Assembly: GCF_005938105.1 (NCBI RefSeq)
Contig: NZ_VCPE01000018.1
Span: forward strand, 1 to 64,000
Length of the DNA stretch: 64,000 nucleotides
Source of the DNA: Brucella haematophila
GTDB taxonomy: Bacteria > Pseudomonadota > Alphaproteobacteria > Rhizobiales > Rhizobiaceae
Direction: 5' to 3'
Below, one piece after another: positions 26,599 to 35,446 of the stretch (its first letter is position 1; every line of letters starts with the position of its first letter). The notes below the pieces were generated by a model that saw only the letters and a program-made list of their open reading frames with translations, did not search any database and was not told where the DNA came from. Both the position numbers and the translations under genes were made by a program.

Positions 26599-27696
26599 AT
26601 GTCCGTCCAGCGCGTAAGTTTCTATATTCTTCTGGCGCTCGTCACGATCGCCTTCGCCTGGCTGCTTATTCCTTATTACACTGCGGTCCTGTGGGCGGTC
26701 ATACTCGCTGTCATCTTCTATCCCGTTCAGCAATATCTCGTGCGGCTTCTGCGTGGACGGCGCAATCTTGCAGCCTTTCTGTCGGTGCTGATGTGCATCT
26801 GTCTGGTCATTATTCCGGTGCTGATCATTTTCAGCTCGCTGGTTCAGGAAGGAAACTCCCTTTACCAACGGCTGAGCAGCCGCGAATTTGACCTCAACAG
26901 CTACATCACCAGCATTCTTTCCGTACTGCCGGATTCGCTGGAAGACTGGCTCAAGCGCTTTGAGCTTGGCAGTTTCGCCGAATGGCGTTCGCGCATTTCA
27001 GCGACAATCCTGCAAGGCAGCCAGCTTTTCGCTGGTCGTCTCGTCAGCTTCGGCCAGAACACGCTGCAATTTTTCATCGGCTTCGGCATCATGCTGTATC
27101 TGCTGTTTTTCCTGTTCCGCGACGGTGCGGATCTGGGACGCAGAATCCGGCAGGCCATTCCCCTGAGCGACGACTACACACGTCAGTTTCTGGAAAAATT
27201 CACCGCTGTTATCCGTGCAACGGTCAAGGGCAACATCATCATCGCGATCATTCAGGGCGCCATCGGTGGCGTTGCCTTCTGGCTGCTGGGGATCGAGGCA
27301 GCCCTGTTGTGGGGCGTGATGATGACCTTCTTCTCCATGCTGCCAGCAGTTGGTGCGGCGCTTGTCTGGGTGCCTGCCGCCGTGTGGTTCTTTGTCAGCG
27401 GTGACTGGGGCAAGGGCGTCATTCTCGTCCTGATCGGAACGCTGGTCATCGGTCTCGTGGATAATCTGCTGCGCCCGCCGCTGGTCGGCAAGGGCACACG
27501 TATGCCGGACTATGTGGTGCTGATCTCGACGGTTGGCGGCATTTCGCTGGTCGGCATCAACGGCTTCGTTATCGGGCCGTTGATTGCGGCCATGTTCATT
27601 GCCGCATGGTCACTGCTTGCTGAAGAGCAGAAAGACAAGCCCATTGCCGCCGACAGTCCGAAACCGTCGGCGGTAAAGGCTAGACGCTCGAAATAA
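26599..27696 (+). CDS. AI-2E family transporter
   Basis: This 365-residue membrane protein has the family layout: paired N-terminal membrane segments, a soluble region (about 85-145), then a block with FFSMLPAVGAALVWVPAAVWF and a C-terminal pair with GLVDNLLRPPLVGKGTRMPDYVVLIS, the highly conserved stretch of the PerM/YdiK/TqsA group. Substrates vary (autoinducer-2, sodium/proton exchange) and cannot be told here. ATG 26599 follows GGTGAG by 5 bases; a GTG two codons earlier is possible. It converges with the polysaccharide locus, 7 bases apart. Confidence 0.88.
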   Translation: MSVQRVSFYILLALVTIAFAWLLIPYYTAVLWAVILAVIFYPVQQYLVRLLRGRRNLAAFLSVLMCICLVIIPVLIIFSSLVQEGNSLYQRLSSREFDLNSYITSILSVLPDSLEDWLKRFELGSFAEWRSRISATILQGSQLFAGRLVSFGQNTLQFFIGFGIMLYLLFFLFRDGADLGRRIRQAIPLSDDYTRQFLEKFTAVIRATVKGNIIIAIIQGAIGGVAFWLLGIEAALLWGVMMTFFSMLPAVGAALVWVPAAVWFFVSGDWGKGVILVLIGTLVIGLVDNLLRPPLVGKGTRMPDYVVLISTVGGISLVGINGFVIGPLIAAMFIAAWSLLAEEQKDKPIAADSPKPSAVKARRSK

Positions 27697-27703
27697 TCAA
27701 GGA

Positions 27704-28885
27704 TCAGGCGACTTTGAGCGTTTCCACTGGCAGGCCGGTATCGGTCATCTTGTTGTCGATACCGTTTTCGTCGAGGAACTGCTTCATCTCCGCATAGGTT
27801 TCAAACCATGCGCGGTTATATTTGTCGAACAGCGACTGATCCCAGTAATCTTCCAGACGGAACGGCTTGTCGCTGAAAACGTCATAGCTTGGAATCTTGT
27901 AGGTCTCGGCAAATTCGGCCGTGCGACTGTCATAGGTGAAATAGATCGACGGCACGCCATTGGCGAGCGCCATCAGATTGCCGTGCAGGCGATAACCAAG
28001 CACAAGCTGTTGCTGGCGCACGAGGTTTTCGTAATCGGCCACAACATCGGAATAGAACATCTTGTTCCGGTAGAGATTTTCGATTTCATCGTCGAAATAC
28101 CAATCGGCGGTCCAGCGATGCGCCTTCAGAGCGGCGATGGCCTCTTCCTTCTGTTCGGGTGTGCCGAATACCATCTTTTTCTCATCGATCTCGCCTTGGG
28201 CCATCAGCGTGACGTCGAAGCGCCGCGCCATTGTCTTGATGAGGTCGCGGTGACGGGTGAGATATTGCTCAATGTCCTGTGCATAGGCAGGTGAAACCTC
28301 GCGGCGTACGGTGACGCCAACCTTCTCTACGCTGTCGAGCGGCGGCAGCTTGATGCGCAAATGCTGGTTGTTGCGGCGGAAAGCCGTGGGGCAGCCGATG
28401 ATGCGCACATTGCGAATACCGATATCGTTCAGCACCTGCGCCGTATAAGCGCCACGCACGCCAATAGAGACCGTCGAATCCGCGATGATGCGTAGTACGG
28501 CCTTGGTTTCTTCGGAGAGTTCCAGCGCGCCCTTGGAGGGGGCCTGCGCGCCGATGCCAAACGCGATGACCGGCAGCTTCAAACGTTGCAGGACGGCAAT
28601 GCTCTCGCGCCAGTTCATGTCCTTGTTCACATAGTTCGACCCGCGCAGAATGACATAATCATATTCCTCGCGTAGCTGATCGATCTTTTCCGGCGAATAA
28701 GCGGTTATGGGAAGCTCGGACGCCTTTTCATAGTTCATCAGCTTGAGTGATGACTCGAACACAAAAGCATCGCCGATATTGTGATAGTGATTGATGCTAC
28801 CCTGCACGTCGGTGTGACGGTACCAGCGCACATTGTCGTGGTCATACACTTCTCCAGCGGGAATCATCACGAGGGCGCGGGCCAT
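27704..28885 (-). CDS. polysaccharide pyruvyltransferase family protein
   Basis: This 393-residue protein belongs to the PS_pyruv_trans group: a Rossmann-like N-terminal half (NIGDAFVFESSLKL, DYVILRGSNYV, VIAFGIGAQAP), VSIGVRGAYTAQVL, CPTAF and the C-terminal LGYRLHGNLMALANGVPSIYF with the conserved Arg-x-His-Gly. The family adds ketal pyruvate to sugars, though some members act otherwise. ATG 28885 with AAAGGA upstream replaces the earlier in-frame start. It is the last gene of the minus-strand glycan set, separated from the GT4 gene by a palindromic repeat. Confidence 0.85.
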   Translation of the reverse strand: MARALVMIPAGEVYDHDNVRWYRHTDVQGSINHYHNIGDAFVFESSLKLMNYEKASELPITAYSPEKIDQLREEYDYVILRGSNYVNKDMNWRESIAVLQRLKLPVIAFGIGAQAPSKGALELSEETKAVLRIIADSTVSIGVRGAYTAQVLNDIGIRNVRIIGCPTAFRRNNQHLRIKLPPLDSVEKVGVTVRREVSPAYAQDIEQYLTRHRDLIKTMARRFDVTLMAQGEIDEKKMVFGTPEQKEEAIAALKAHRWTADWYFDDEIENLYRNKMFYSDVVADYENLVRQQQLVLGYRLHGNLMALANGVPSIYFTYDSRTAEFAETYKIPSYDVFSDKPFRLEDYWDQSLFDKYNRAWFETYAEMKQFLDENGIDNKMTDTGLPVETLKVA

Positions 28886-28905
28886 TCGGTTTTCCTTTGG
28901 TAAGA

Positions 28906-28949
28906 GCATTTCCAGCAAAAGTGTAAAACGGTTTTGCGTTCGGAAATGC
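28906..28949. repeat. short intergenic palindrome of Rhizobiales type
   Basis: GCATTTCC...GGAAATGC with inner GCAAAA...TTTTGC arms forms an imperfect hairpin of 44 bases. Very similar GAGCATTTCC palindromes are scattered in intergenic DNA of Brucella and other rhizobia. A fragment (AGAGCATTCC) also occurs near 23385. Confidence 0.7.
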
Positions 28950-28978
28950 GTAAGATCATGATTCCAAGCAAGCCAGGC

Positions 28979-30301
28979 TCAGCTTGCCTGAGAGAGGACA
29001 GTTTCACTCACTGCCGGCTTCGGTTTGCGAGGCTTCGCCTCACGCAATCGGTTATAAAGGTCGAGATGCTCTTTGGCGCAATCAACATAGTGTACAGGAC
29101 GACGGATAGAATTGTGAAGTCGGTCCCATATGCTAGGCTCGCTTAGAACCTCGGTGAAACGGTCTGCGAGATCTTCGGCGCTGCGGACGCGAAAATGCAG
29201 GCCGTCTTCGCCATCGCGAATTTTCTCGGCCATGCCGCCAATATTGGAGCAGATCACCGGGCGGCGGTGATGCAAGGCTTCCTGAATGACGATGGGTGAG
29301 TTTTCCCACCAGATCGACGGCATCACCACCCAGTCGACCGACTGCATGAGACGCGGCATTTCCGCATTCTGGTAAGCGCCATAAAAACGCACGCGGGGAC
29401 CGGCCTCTTCGATCAGCTTCTGCATCCGCTCCTGAAAGGCAGGCGGCTGCTTCTCCAGATTGCCGCCAAAGATCATCAGGCGGGAATCTTCGCCCCATAC
29501 CTGTTCCGGAACACGCGATACCGCGTCCACCAGTACGTCGATGCCCTTGAACGGATTGATCTGGCCGAAAAAGGCGAAGCGGCTGCGGCGCGGGTTCGGG
29601 CCGGTCAATTCGCGCGGTGGCGTAACCTCGCGGATGGCGATGCCGTTCTCGATCACAGCCATCTTGTCGGGGCTCAGGCCCCATTCGTGATAGCGGTTTG
29701 CCAGAAACTGGCTCGGCGAGATGAAGGCGTCGGCCAGTTCCAGCATTCCCCGTACAAAGCGCTCACGCTTGAGGAACCGCGCTGGCGGAACCTGCGGAAA
29801 GCAGGCGTGGCAATCAATGGGCGAGGCCTCGTTGCAAAGCTTCGAGGTTCCGGCTTTTACCATCTGGCCGTCATTGTTGCAGATGGACAGGAATTCGTGG
29901 AACGTGACCAGAATGATGCGATCCGGCAAGGTCTCGCGGATTGCATAAAGCGTTTCCAGTCCCAGTCCCATCACATGATGGAAATGAACGATATCCGGAT
30001 CAAAATCGCGTACGAAGCGCAAAAGATCGCGACGGATTTCGTCCGTGTTCTTGTTCGACAGGTAGAAGTGATCATATTCGTCGGCGTGAAACAGGATTTC
30101 GTCGCTGGCGCGGCGCATGCTCATCAATGCCGTTGTGCCGTGGCGCGGTATCGGGTGTCCGGCGCGGGCCAGATAGACCGATTGCACGCCGGGAATGGCG
30201 TTTAGCCCCTTGTGCAGGTTATAGGATGCGATTTCACCTCCGCCCAGCGAGATCGACGGGTGGGCGTGCGAGATGACCAGAACGCGGAGTTTGTCGCTCA
30301 T
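28979..30301 (-). CDS. GT4 family glycosyltransferase
   Basis: This 440-residue cytosolic enzyme has the GT-B fold: N-terminal SLGGGEIASYNL (Gly-rich acceptor side), DIVHFHHVMGLG, and C-terminal FAFFGQINPFKGIDVLVDAV, MPSIWWENSPIVIQEA (E-x7-E type nucleotide-sugar site) and a CSNIGGMAEKIRDGEDG loop. It carries a four-cysteine insertion, C-x14-C-x7-C-x2-C, ending CHACF, which is shared exactly with the GT4 at 33351-34610. Its start overlaps the next upstream gene by 4 bases. It is part of the minus-strand polysaccharide operon; donor and acceptor are not predictable. Confidence 0.88.
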   Translation of the reverse strand: MSDKLRVLVISHAHPSISLGGGEIASYNLHKGLNAIPGVQSVYLARAGHPIPRHGTTALMSMRRASDEILFHADEYDHFYLSNKNTDEIRRDLLRFVRDFDPDIVHFHHVMGLGLETLYAIRETLPDRIILVTFHEFLSICNNDGQMVKAGTSKLCNEASPIDCHACFPQVPPARFLKRERFVRGMLELADAFISPSQFLANRYHEWGLSPDKMAVIENGIAIREVTPPRELTGPNPRRSRFAFFGQINPFKGIDVLVDAVSRVPEQVWGEDSRLMIFGGNLEKQPPAFQERMQKLIEEAGPRVRFYGAYQNAEMPRLMQSVDWVVMPSIWWENSPIVIQEALHHRRPVICSNIGGMAEKIRDGEDGLHFRVRSAEDLADRFTEVLSEPSIWDRLHNSIRRPVHYVDCAKEHLDLYNRLREAKPRKPKPAVSETVLSQAS

Positions 30302-32559
30302 GCGGGTTCCTCAATCTGTGCGCTGCGCCTGCCAGCAAGAATATTCGACCAGCGTGCATCAAAGACCTGACGGTCGATCCGCTCGATCAATGCGATGGTT
30401 GATGCTCTGTCGGTGACGGACACATCGTCGGAACCGAGCATCTGTGCCGATGGCAGCCAATAGGAGCGCAAGCCGGACTGTTTCAGTTTCAAGCCAAGGT
30501 CCAGCCCTTTTTCGTGCGTGCCAAGATAACCGCGGGTGAAGCCGCCAACCGAAAACAGGGCGCTACGGGGCAGAATGCAGCATTCGAAGGTCGCCGTGGC
30601 GACTTCTGTGAGTGACATGCCGGAAACTGAATCCATTGGATAACCGGCATAGCGGCTGATGAGGGCTCGATCTGATTGCGGCCCTGCAACCCAGGTTCCG
30701 GCCCAGCGTATGGAATCGTCTTCGTAAACGAGTGTTGGCGAAAGAACGCAGTCGTGATGTGCGTCGTAGGCCGTGACGAGCTTGTTCAGCCATCCGGCAC
30801 GTCGCGGCAAAAGCGAGCCTGCCAGAAACACCACCTTGTCGGTTGTGACGGCGCGCGCGCCAACTTCCAGCGCATCGTAAAGGTCTTCCGAACCGCTTGC
30901 CGAAACAAGGCGGATGCGCAGGCGATAGAAGTCGGCGAGCCTTCGAACCTGTACCCCGATACGGTCGATGATTTCCGTTGCTGCCGCCACGACAATCGGC
31001 GCGATGCGGGTTTCCGGATCGAGTGCGAGCAGGGCCAGCAGAGGCTCTATCTCTTCTACCCGTTCATCGACACCGATGATGATCGCCAGATTGGCGGCGT
31101 GGTTTACCGCATCTTCGAACGGGCCCAGATCAACGACGCCGAACACTTCCGGCGCCGGACGGCTGACGCCGCTCAGCAGGGGAACAAGCTGTTGATCGAC
31201 AATGTGGCGCAGCGCCCAGGCATTGGGGTCCGTCGCACGTATCTGCCGGACAATCGCATCGCGTGATGTCACACGGGTCGGCGTCAGTGGATGAAAGGCG
31301 CGGCGTCCATCGCTGATGGCAAGCTCGATATAGAAGGGTGACGTGCTGTCGCCTGCAAGTTCGGGCGCAAAGGCCACGAAACCATGCGCATGACGATTGG
31401 GGTCGAGACCGGCATTGAAGGGCGGCTGGTTGTCGAACTCGCGGGTGACATCCGGCCGGTCATAGCGGGTCCATGTGCTGTCGACCTGTATCTCGCCGCG
31501 GTGGCGGCGCAGCTTGACGCTTTCCACATGGCTGTCGGGATCGAGCAGCCAACCAGAAACCAGAATGCCGCTGCCCTCGACGCGAAACACATTGTCGATG
31601 CCAAGCCTTACCGGGAAGGGCAGGCCAGAGACGGTCTCACCGCCGTCGAAGCGATTGGCGGCAGAGCGCAACCGCAGCAGAATATCCGTCGAACTGCGCA
31701 CGCGCGGCAGGATGGCGCGAATATGCCCCGGCGTCTCGCGCGATCCGGCCAGCAGCCTGCGATCATAGACTTCCGTGAAGCGCCAGCCGCGTCGTCCGCG
31801 AAATAGCAGGCGTTCGATATCGTTCGGTTCAACCGGTTCGTTGGCAAGCAGCAAACCGGCAAAACCCGACGCCTGATCGTTGAGATCAGGGCGCGCGAAA
31901 ACGCTGACTGAACATTCTGCCAGCGACGAGTTTTTACCGCTGATGAGAAGTCGCGTGACGGCGGGCGTCAGATCCTGCGCCCAGCCCTGAACGAAGATTT
32001 CGCCTTCGTCGCTGCCCCCAATCAGCTCGATGCAGCCATCGGAGCGCGCGCCGACCTGCAACAGAACCGTAATTGCGGCAAGCTTCTTGCGCCCGATCGG
32101 ACCGGAAATCAGCCCTTCCACCAGTTCATCAATGACGGTTGGCAGGCTTGGTCCGGCAAGATCGCCGATCATGGCGACGAAATCGGCGACAGGTGCAGCG
32201 CGGGAAGCAAAATTGTAACGCGCGACCTTTGCCTTGTGCTGGAACATCACGGTCTTGAGGATACCCCGGCGCAGAACGCCGGTTGGCACAATGGCCACGA
32301 AGCCATGAGTGCCAGCGGGAGACGGCTCTTTCAGCGGCCAGGTGACGAGGTTCACCTTGACGCTCAGCGCTGGATCGCCATTCAGAAAAGCCGTGACCTG
32401 ATCGCCGCTCGCATTGCCGATGCCGAGCACGAGCAGAAGCGTTTCCTCAATCACGCAGCCGACGACCATCTCGCCTTCCATCATCATGGGCGGGCGTTCC
32501 GACGGTCGGGCCGGTTTTGCTACCGGTTGCTGCGTGGCGGATCTTTCGTCTTGCGTCAT
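30298..32559 (-). CDS. large glycan protein with GT2-like C-terminal domain
   Basis: This 753-residue protein has an N-terminal half (about 40-440) of beta-rich segments, including GWLLDPDSHVESVKLRRH and HGFVAFAP-type endings, which looks like the accessory domain also seen in the 256- and 769-residue neighbours. The C-terminal part (about 480-745) resembles a GT2 GT-A domain (LAIIIGVDERVEEIEPLLALL, GFTRGYLGTHEKGLDLGLKLKQSGL), but the usual DxD metal motif is replaced by FLAGSLLPRR, so catalysis is doubtful. It overlaps the GT4 gene by 4 bases. It may be a scaffold or an unusual transferase of the polysaccharide machinery. Confidence 0.7.
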   Translation of the reverse strand: MTQDERSATQQPVAKPARPSERPPMMMEGEMVVGCVIEETLLLVLGIGNASGDQVTAFLNGDPALSVKVNLVTWPLKEPSPAGTHGFVAIVPTGVLRRGILKTVMFQHKAKVARYNFASRAAPVADFVAMIGDLAGPSLPTVIDELVEGLISGPIGRKKLAAITVLLQVGARSDGCIELIGGSDEGEIFVQGWAQDLTPAVTRLLISGKNSSLAECSVSVFARPDLNDQASGFAGLLLANEPVEPNDIERLLFRGRRGWRFTEVYDRRLLAGSRETPGHIRAILPRVRSSTDILLRLRSAANRFDGGETVSGLPFPVRLGIDNVFRVEGSGILVSGWLLDPDSHVESVKLRRHRGEIQVDSTWTRYDRPDVTREFDNQPPFNAGLDPNRHAHGFVAFAPELAGDSTSPFYIELAISDGRRAFHPLTPTRVTSRDAIVRQIRATDPNAWALRHIVDQQLVPLLSGVSRPAPEVFGVVDLGPFEDAVNHAANLAIIIGVDERVEEIEPLLALLALDPETRIAPIVVAAATEIIDRIGVQVRRLADFYRLRIRLVSASGSEDLYDALEVGARAVTTDKVVFLAGSLLPRRAGWLNKLVTAYDAHHDCVLSPTLVYEDDSIRWAGTWVAGPQSDRALISRYAGYPMDSVSGMSLTEVATATFECCILPRSALFSVGGFTRGYLGTHEKGLDLGLKLKQSGLRSYWLPSAQMLGSDDVSVTDRASTIALIERIDRQVFDARWSNILAGRRSAQIEEPA

Positions 32560-32569
32560 GGGTTTCCCC

Positions 32570-33340
32570 TCAGCGCATCACGAAAAGCGTCAGGATGGCG
32601 CCGGCGACGAACCCTGCCATAACGTACATCAGCATGAACAACATTTTCACGTCGCCACCGGTGCGTTTGCGCACGTCGTCCATGCGCTTTTCAAGCCCGG
32701 CAACAACACCATCCATGCGCATGATATGCACGTCGAGTTCAGTCATGCGCTGATGCAGATCGGTGCGCAAGCTATCCACGGATGCGGTTATGTCTGCCAT
32801 TTCGGCAGGCGCAGCGTTGCCGGAACTATCCAGTACCGGAGCCACACGTTGCAGCGAACGCTGGTTGACCTGTAACTGGCGCTGCGCAGCCATCAACATG
32901 TCGAGCTTGTCGAGAATGCGTGTCATCGGCGCTGCAATCAGCGCTTCTGCGGCCTGTTCGTCTGGTTTCGGCACACGGAGTTTCTGCTCATTGCCTGCCG
33001 CATTGGCTGCAACGACAACAAGTTCACCGGCGCGAGCGGCGGCGAATTGCGGCAGCATCACTTCGAAAGCGTGCAAGCCGTCGCCGATGCCGTTGCGCTT
33101 CAGGTCGGGACGTTCCTTGTCCGCCGGTGCTTCCGCGATGGGCTTGTCATCAAGAAGAACGCGGATCAAAAGCCGTTCGGTGGGTGCTCCGGGATCGAAC
33201 GCCCAGCCGTACAGGCGGCCTTCTTCAATGGCGTCAACGCGTCCTTTCATGGCTTCTGTCCTCTGAGGTGCGGCGGATGCAGCCTGTGCTGCTGCCGGTT
33301 TTGCTGCCCCTTCGGTTGGAACTTTGGTCGCGATGTTCAT
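32570..33340 (-). CDS. tail-anchored protein with glycan-associated beta domain and coiled coil
   Basis: This 256-residue protein has three parts: a Pro/Ala-rich start, a beta domain at about 33-115 (GRVDAIEEGRLYGWAFDP, then DGLHAFEVMLP) of a type often fused to glycosyltransferases, and a helical, probably coiled-coil region (about 130-225). It ends in a single membrane segment (about 230-254) just before the C-terminus. AGAGG precedes ATG 33340. It sits between two glycosyltransferase genes with 10-base gaps. It may anchor the glycosyltransferases that share its beta domain at the membrane; this is inference. Confidence 0.7.
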   Translation of the reverse strand: MNIATKVPTEGAAKPAAAQAASAAPQRTEAMKGRVDAIEEGRLYGWAFDPGAPTERLLIRVLLDDKPIAEAPADKERPDLKRNGIGDGLHAFEVMLPQFAAARAGELVVVAANAAGNEQKLRVPKPDEQAAEALIAAPMTRILDKLDMLMAAQRQLQVNQRSLQRVAPVLDSSGNAAPAEMADITASVDSLRTDLHQRMTELDVHIMRMDGVVAGLEKRMDDVRKRTGGDVKMLFMLMYVMAGFVAGAILTLFVMR

Positions 33341-33350
33341 GATCTACCTC

Positions 33351-34610
33351 TTATGCTGCCTCGACGCAGGCCGTTCGTAATGTCCCGATCAGATCGAGAT
33401 ACCGCGATGCCGTCATGTCGATGGTGTCCGGATGGCGTGCATTGTCGCTGAGTGACTGACGCAGCTCCGGGTTTTCCGCCATACGGCGCATGGCTTCCGC
33501 CAGCGCCTGCGGATCATTGGGCGGAACGGTCAGGCCGTTTACGCCGTCCGTAATCATTTCAGCCATGCCGCCGATATTGGAACAGATGACCGGGCAATCC
33601 TGTCCCTGTGCTTCCTGAATGACGAGGGGCGCATTTTCCCACCAGATCGATGGCATGATGGCGCAATCGACGGTGCGGATCAGTTGCGCGATATCCTCGC
33701 GCCGATACGCTCCACGCCTTTGCACGAAAGGGGCTGTTTCAGTGAAAAGCTGGTCGATTTCGGTGACAAAGCTCTCGCTTTGAAAGGGTGCCGCGCCATG
33801 CACGCGCAATTCGAAGTCGAAACCTTCATTGATTAGCTGTTGCGCCGCCCGGAGCAGAACAGTCGCGCCCTTCCATGGGTTCAGATTGCCGAAATAGCCG
33901 AACACAGGCTTGTTTCGTTCGCGACGCGGGGTGTCGATCGAAGGGCGTTCAGGCTGACCGTTCGGAATGACACTGATCAGCTCTTCCGACAGACCCCAGT
34001 CAACATAACGCTGTTTCAGGAACTCACTCGGAGACACGAAGGCGTCAACCGCGCTCAGCAATGACTTGATGTGGCGCTCACGCAGCACGAATTTGTCGAG
34101 CGCTATGTCCTTGAAGCAGGCATGGCAGCGATCCGGGCTGGCGCCGTAGCAAAGTTCCTTGCCGGTTGTGCGCACCATCAGTCCATCGTGGTGGCAGATC
34201 GGGTAATAGTCGTGCAATGTCAGAACGATACGGCAATCCGGCAATGTGCGACGGACAATATGCGGAAATTCCGCACCGAGCAGCAGAAGGTGGTGAAGAT
34301 GCACCACATCCGGGCGGAAATCCTTCAGCAGTTCCACAATGTCTGGCACAATGCCGTAGAGGTCGACCTGGCTCATGTTGAAACGGTCGAAATGACCAGA
34401 CCAGAGCAGGATTTCGTCGCCGCCATTGCCAATGCTCTGAAAGCTCGTTCCCGGCCGTTCCTGACGGTGAACCTTGTTGGTGGCTCCGAGAAACAATGCT
34501 TCGCAACCGGCGCGCTGATAGGCGCGGAACAGGTCATGGGCGAAGATTTCCGTCCCGCCGGGATGCAGCGAGGGGTGATTATGGGCAGCGACGAGCACGC
34601 GTTGGGCCAT
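33351..34610 (-). CDS. GT4 family glycosyltransferase
   Basis: This 419-residue GT-B enzyme opens RVLVAAHNHPSLHPGGTEIFA, with DVVHLHHLLLLGAEFP, then FGYFGNLNPWKGATVLLRAA, MPSIWWENAPLVIQEA and CSNIGGMAEMITDGVNGL. The catalytic and nucleotide-sugar features match the GT4 at 28979-30301, and it carries the same C-x14-C-x7-C-x2-C insertion, so the two are paralogues. The open frame extends 60 codons further, but ATG 34610 overlaps the methyltransferase stop by one base and is the natural start. It belongs to the polysaccharide operon. Confidence 0.88.
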   Translation of the reverse strand: MAQRVLVAAHNHPSLHPGGTEIFAHDLFRAYQRAGCEALFLGATNKVHRQERPGTSFQSIGNGGDEILLWSGHFDRFNMSQVDLYGIVPDIVELLKDFRPDVVHLHHLLLLGAEFPHIVRRTLPDCRIVLTLHDYYPICHHDGLMVRTTGKELCYGASPDRCHACFKDIALDKFVLRERHIKSLLSAVDAFVSPSEFLKQRYVDWGLSEELISVIPNGQPERPSIDTPRRERNKPVFGYFGNLNPWKGATVLLRAAQQLINEGFDFELRVHGAAPFQSESFVTEIDQLFTETAPFVQRRGAYRREDIAQLIRTVDCAIMPSIWWENAPLVIQEAQGQDCPVICSNIGGMAEMITDGVNGLTVPPNDPQALAEAMRRMAENPELRQSLSDNARHPDTIDMTASRYLDLIGTLRTACVEAA

Positions 34611-35446
34611 CAGGCAGCGCCTCCACGTGTCGCAATGAACAGATCCTGATAATGGTCGGATGCGATTCCGCGCCAGTGGCCGAATGACTTCAGTTCCAGT
34701 GTCAGGCCGACACCCGCCAATGCGCGATCCAGAAAGCCGTTTTCGAATCCGACGGCGGCGAGTGGTGGCAGCTCCGGCACATACCAGCACGGGCCTGCAC
34801 CGCTGCGTTCGAAACTGAGACGCGGGTCGCGTTTGCCATGGCGGTCACGTGCGGCGATGTCATCGACGACAAAAGCCGTCATGAACAGTTTGCCGCCCGG
34901 CGCCAGCACACGGGCAATTTCCCGCAGATAGACTTTGACTTCGTCAGCGGCGAGATGCGTCACCACCGACGTCATGATGACAAAATCGACACTCTTGTCT
35001 GGAAACGGCAGAACGAGGTGATGCCCATCGACAGCGCCACGCGGATTATAGAGCGCATGGGCTATATCGATGTGCTGAAACTGGAAGTTCGGATAAAGCG
35101 CGCTGATGTGCTGGCGGCACCAGTTCGTGCCACCCGCCACCGGGTCGATGCCCGCATAACGACCCTTGGCGGGGTCGAGATATTGCGTCAGCGGCACGGC
35201 CATGCGTCCGATGCCTGATCCGATATCGAGAACGCGCGCATCGGGCTTGAGTCCGCCTTTGCGGATAAAATGGCCAAGAAACTCTGCACCGACGGCCCGG
35301 AAATCACCATCGCCCACAAACACGCTGTTGGGATCGGGTGAGGGCAGGAAGCGGTTCTTCAAGACGGCGCGTGTCAGCCAGCCGATTTGTTCTTCGGGAA
35401 TTGGAAGTTTGGTTTCAGGCTGTTTCAGCGCTACCACGTCGGTCAA
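34610..35446 (-). CDS. class I SAM-dependent methyltransferase
   Basis: This 278-residue protein has a Rossmann methyltransferase core: VLDIGSGIGRMAVPL (motif I) near residue 73, YAGIDP (motif II acidic), then LPFPDKSVDFVIMTSVVTHL and a VLAPGGKLFMT block. It lies within the polysaccharide operon and overlaps the GT2 gene (ATGA) and the GT4 gene, so a glycan methylation role (for example chain-end capping) is likely but not shown. No membrane segment. Confidence 0.85.
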   Translation of the reverse strand: MTDVVALKQPETKLPIPEEQIGWLTRAVLKNRFLPSPDPNSVFVGDGDFRAVGAEFLGHFIRKGGLKPDARVLDIGSGIGRMAVPLTQYLDPAKGRYAGIDPVAGGTNWCRQHISALYPNFQFQHIDIAHALYNPRGAVDGHHLVLPFPDKSVDFVIMTSVVTHLAADEVKVYLREIARVLAPGGKLFMTAFVVDDIAARDRHGKRDPRLSFERSGAGPCWYVPELPPLAAVGFENGFLDRALAGVGLTLELKSFGHWRGIASDHYQDLFIATRGGAA

